NCBI GenBank assembly: GCA_937901285.1
Contig: CALCHI010000375.1
Span: forward strand, 1 to 32,673
Source: UBA8437 sp003445035
GTDB lineage: Bacteria; Planctomycetota; Planctomycetia; Planctomycetales; Planctomycetaceae
Direction of reading: 5' to 3'
Length of the DNA: 32,673 nt
Part shown: positions 30,317-32,673 of the stretch, one piece after another
How the letters are laid out: the number at the start of each line of letters is the position of its first letter
Position numbering within the stretch: the first letter of the stretch is position 1
Program-made: the position numbers and the translations under genes
Notes under the pieces: model-generated
Seen by the model: the letters and a program-made list of their open reading frames with translations, nothing else
Database searches by the model: none
What the model was told of the DNA's origin: nothing

Positions 30317-32673
30317 TCAGGCCGCTGTCGTCGACTCGTCGGATTCGGTCGCGACGTTGTGGCTCCACCACAGCCTTCGGGGCAGGCAACCGGCTCCGGC
30401 GATCAGCAGCTGGCTGCCGCAGAAGATTCCCAGGTACATCATCACCCCCTCGGTGAATCCGTAGCTGTGCAGCCCGACGCCGAGTTCGTTCACTCCGAAC
30501 CAGCTCCAGCTGACGGTGATGTTGCCGAGCACGGCCAGCACGGCCAGCCCGCGGTCCTTGATCATGCCGTCCCAGCGGGCGTGCAGGACCAGGGCGTTCC
30601 AGAGCACGATGATCAGGGCCCCGTTCTCCTTGGGGTCCCAGCCCCAGAATCGGCCCCAGCTGTCGTCGGCCCACAATCCGCCCAGCACCGTGCCGACGAA
30701 ACTGAAGAACATCGCCGTGCAGGTGGTGCCGTAAATCGCCCGGGCGAGGTTCTTGCCCACCGAATCCGACAGTGACGGAGTGCAGACGCCGCGGAGGATG
30801 TAGACGATGCCCAGCAATCCTGCCACGTAGGTGCTGGTGTAGCCTTCGGTGATGCAGACCACGTGCGTGGCCAGCCAGAACTGGGTATCGAGAACGGCAA
30901 CCAGCACGGTAAAGGTGTCACCGTCGCCGGCCAGGTTCTGGGCGATCAGTAACGTGCCGAAGCCGGCGGCTGAGGAGATGACGTTGCCCATGCCCATCCG
31001 GTACACCCGCTCGATGATGATCCCGGCCACCACCGCCGCCCAGCCGATGAAAACGGCTGACGAATAGAGATTGGTGACGGGAGGTCGCCCGGAGATGATG
31101 ATCCGTGAGACCAGCCCGTAGGTGTGCAGGGCGAATGTCAGGTAGACCAGCCACAATGCCGCCCGGTTGAACATCTCGGGCGCCGTCAACCAGCTGAGCG
31201 CCACCAGCAGAAAGACGGTGACGTAGAGGATTATCGCGAGGTAGAACGGTTCGAAGTTGTTGAAGTGGTGTTCGAATCCGGCCTTCCAACCCCGGTAGTC
31301 TTTTGGAGATTCCGTCTCGTAGTCCTCGCGGAGCTTCTTGACCTCGAGGTTGAACGTCTCGGCCTGGTCGGCTTCCCACGCGGCGAAGATCTCGGACAGT
31401 CTCCGGCATCCCACCGGCGTTTCCGTCGCGAGTCCCTGTGGGCCGACAATCGGAACCAGCACACCGGAGACCTGCTGGACGATCCCGTCGAGAAGTTCCT
31501 GGCGGATCCGGCCGATCAGCCGTTCCCGTTCCTCGGCGTTCAACTGTTCCATCTGGCGTTGGATTGTCGCCCGCAATTCGGACGGTGTTCCCGGCAGCCC
31601 CTGCTGCCGGGCCCGGACAACGACCTGGTCGATCGCCCGGCTGCGGACGTTGGCCTCGAAACCCGGGTCCCGCAGTTCGCCGAAACGGCGGACCAGTTCG
31701 GTGGCCAGTGCTCCGGGCGAGTCGACCTTCCATTCGGCGGCGGCATCACGGGCCCACGCCCGCAGAGATTCCAGCGACAGTGTCTGCCACTCGAGTTCCG
31801 CCGACGGCACCGCCAGTGGCAGGTTGGCCCGCTCGTCGGTCAACTCACGCATTCGCATGATCGACATCAGCCGATCGAAGGACACGTCTGTGCCGGGTTT
31901 GATCAGGGTGTGCGCGGCTCGCAGGGCAAAGTAGTGCTGGATCTTGTTGTGCAGTTCGCGGAGCTTCCGCTGATACTGTGTCATCTGTTCGGGAGCGGTC
32001 TCCATCGCCGTGGCGAGTTGCTTGCGGTACTCGCTCTGTTCGCCCGGTGCCGGGTTCACGTGCTTTTCGAATTCTCGGAAGGCGTAGCGAAATCCTTTGC
32101 GGCGTTTGAGTTCGAGCGTGGCGAGCACATCGAGGCTCTCGATGCGGAACACCCGGTGTTGGCCGGCCTGGTCCGAGTTGGTGACTTCGTCGAGCAGCCA
32201 GCGGATGGCCGGCTGTTGCGTGTTGTTGTCATCGCGGTAGGTGTTGAGGCCCGAGATGACTCGCAGGCTGTTGCGGGCCAACGTGTCGAACGGCTTGACG
32301 CGGCCCTCGAAGACCACCGGCAGACGTCCGAAGGCGTTTATGTCGGGCAGGTTGTCGACCGAACGCGCCGGACGGGCGCGGCTGCCGATCCAGGCGGCCA
32401 TGACCAGGATCAGGACGAGTGGGAACAGGTACCGCGGCTGCCGAAACCTCCCGGGGGACCCGAGATCCGTCGGTTGGAGTGGGTCGGGAGAACCGGTGTC
32501 ATCGGAGGCGTGGTCGGCGGGTGGATCGTTGGTGCGGTTCTCGGCAGAGGCCAGTTCGGCCACCGTCGGTGCCTTCGGCGGTGGATCGATGGCCGGGGGC
32601 GAGACCTTCCGGCGGTGGCGACGGGCCTGGAACCGCAGAAGTGCCAGGGTGAACTGGTAGAACATCCCGATGC
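30317..32673 (-). CDS. ccsA: Cytochrome c biogenesis protein CcsA, probably C-terminal part of a ResB-CcsA fusion (partial)
   Basis: The open frame runs off the right edge. An internal ATG at 32665 would give 782 aa. The first residues (IGMFYQFTLALLRFQARRHRRK) look like the end of ResB, followed by a Pro/Asp-rich linker, so a fusion is likely. After one membrane segment comes LPVVFEGRVKPFDTLARNSLR, the standard start of the periplasmic region in planctomycete and Bacteroidetes CcsA. The C-terminal 300 residues hold about eight membrane segments and the haem-binding WWD domain DDSWGRFWGWDPKENGALI (about 664-682 from that ATG), with HVVCITEGY and LHSYGF providing likely His ligands. The System II complex attaches haem to apocytochrome c on the periplasmic side. 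The large insert of about 300 residues between the membrane parts is coiled-coil-like and charged. Confidence 0.9.
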   Translation of the reverse strand, partial: IGMFYQFTLALLRFQARRHRRKVSPPAIDPPPKAPTVAELASAENRTNDPPADHASDDTGSPDPLQPTDLGSPGRFRQPRYLFPLVLILVMAAWIGSRARPARSVDNLPDINAFGRLPVVFEGRVKPFDTLARNSLRVISGLNTYRDDNNTQQPAIRWLLDEVTNSDQAGQHRVFRIESLDVLATLELKRRKGFRYAFREFEKHVNPAPGEQSEYRKQLATAMETAPEQMTQYQRKLRELHNKIQHYFALRAAHTLIKPGTDVSFDRLMSIMRMRELTDERANLPLAVPSAELEWQTLSLESLRAWARDAAAEWKVDSPGALATELVRRFGELRDPGFEANVRSRAIDQVVVRARQQGLPGTPSELRATIQRQMEQLNAEERERLIGRIRQELLDGIVQQVSGVLVPIVGPQGLATETPVGCRRLSEIFAAWEADQAETFNLEVKKLREDYETESPKDYRGWKAGFEHHFNNFEPFYLAIILYVTVFLLVALSWLTAPEMFNRAALWLVYLTFALHTYGLVSRIIISGRPPVTNLYSSAVFIGWAAVVAGIIIERVYRMGMGNVISSAAGFGTLLIAQNLAGDGDTFTVLVAVLDTQFWLATHVVCITEGYTSTYVAGLLGIVYILRGVCTPSLSDSVGKNLARAIYGTTCTAMFFSFVGTVLGGLWADDSWGRFWGWDPKENGALIIVLWNALVLHARWDGMIKDRGLAVLAVLGNITVSWSWFGVNELGVGLHSYGFTEGVMMYLGIFCGSQLLIAGAGCLPRRLWWSHNVATESDESTTAA

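Overview
The window looks like chromosomal DNA of a GC-rich member of the Planctomycetota. Support comes from the gene repertoire: a type I sulfatase, DUF1080 and DUF1570 secreted proteins, a DUF3604 protein, a CcsA protein with a long linker, a Gfo/Idh/MocA protein, and lipid A/LPS genes (lpxB, lptE). Many start codons also lack a clear Shine-Dalgarno sequence. I see no tRNA, rRNA, transposase, phage gene or CRISPR array. The only true tandem array is a 12-bp repeat at the left edge, inside recO.

Layout. Positions 1-3993 (+): the 3' end of recO, a TPR lipoprotein, lptE and a sulfatase, tightly spaced. Positions 4013-7836 (-): hflX, rhamnulokinase and ftsY. Positions 7837-8480: the only long gene-free stretch; its left part carries a promoter, hairpins and terminator that together suggest an unannotated minus-strand RNA of about 220 nt. 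Positions 8481-9164 (+): an unrecognised 227-aa protein. Positions 9193-11184 (-): an HD-domain phosphohydrolase and a membrane PH-domain protein. Positions 11381-18849 (+): a four-gene block of DUF2079 membrane protein, DUF3604 protein, YfhO-like membrane protein and membrane-anchored SGNH hydrolase. Positions 18846-23433 (-): trkH, lpxB, a Gfo/Idh/MocA protein and a short methyltransferase-like protein. Positions 23592-28824 (-): a run of YyaL-like thioredoxin-domain protein, degenerate HAD protein, FabZ-like dehydratase, trmB and DUF1080 protein. Positions 28918-30288 (+): a DUF1570 metalloprotease-like protein and a 32-aa very basic protein. Positions 30317-32673 (-): CcsA, probably the C-terminal part of a ResB-CcsA fusion running off the window.

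How the genes fit together. lptE, the BamD-like TPR lipoprotein and lpxB belong to outer-membrane and lipid A construction. The 11.4-18.8 kb block has the parts expected of a surface-polymer assembly or modification cassette: two GT-C-like polytopic proteins, a PHP-like hydrolase and an SGNH acyl-esterase or acyltransferase. This grouping is the best candidate for an undescribed system, but its function is inference. Sulfatase, rhamnulokinase, DUF1080 and Gfo/Idh/MocA proteins suit an organism that degrades sulfated, possibly rhamnose-containing, polysaccharides. ftsY, hflX, trmB, fabZ and ccsA are housekeeping genes. Two minus-strand genes (the HD gene and rhaB) have a -10 box exactly 7 nt before ATG and no Shine-Dalgarno, which suggests leaderless mRNAs.
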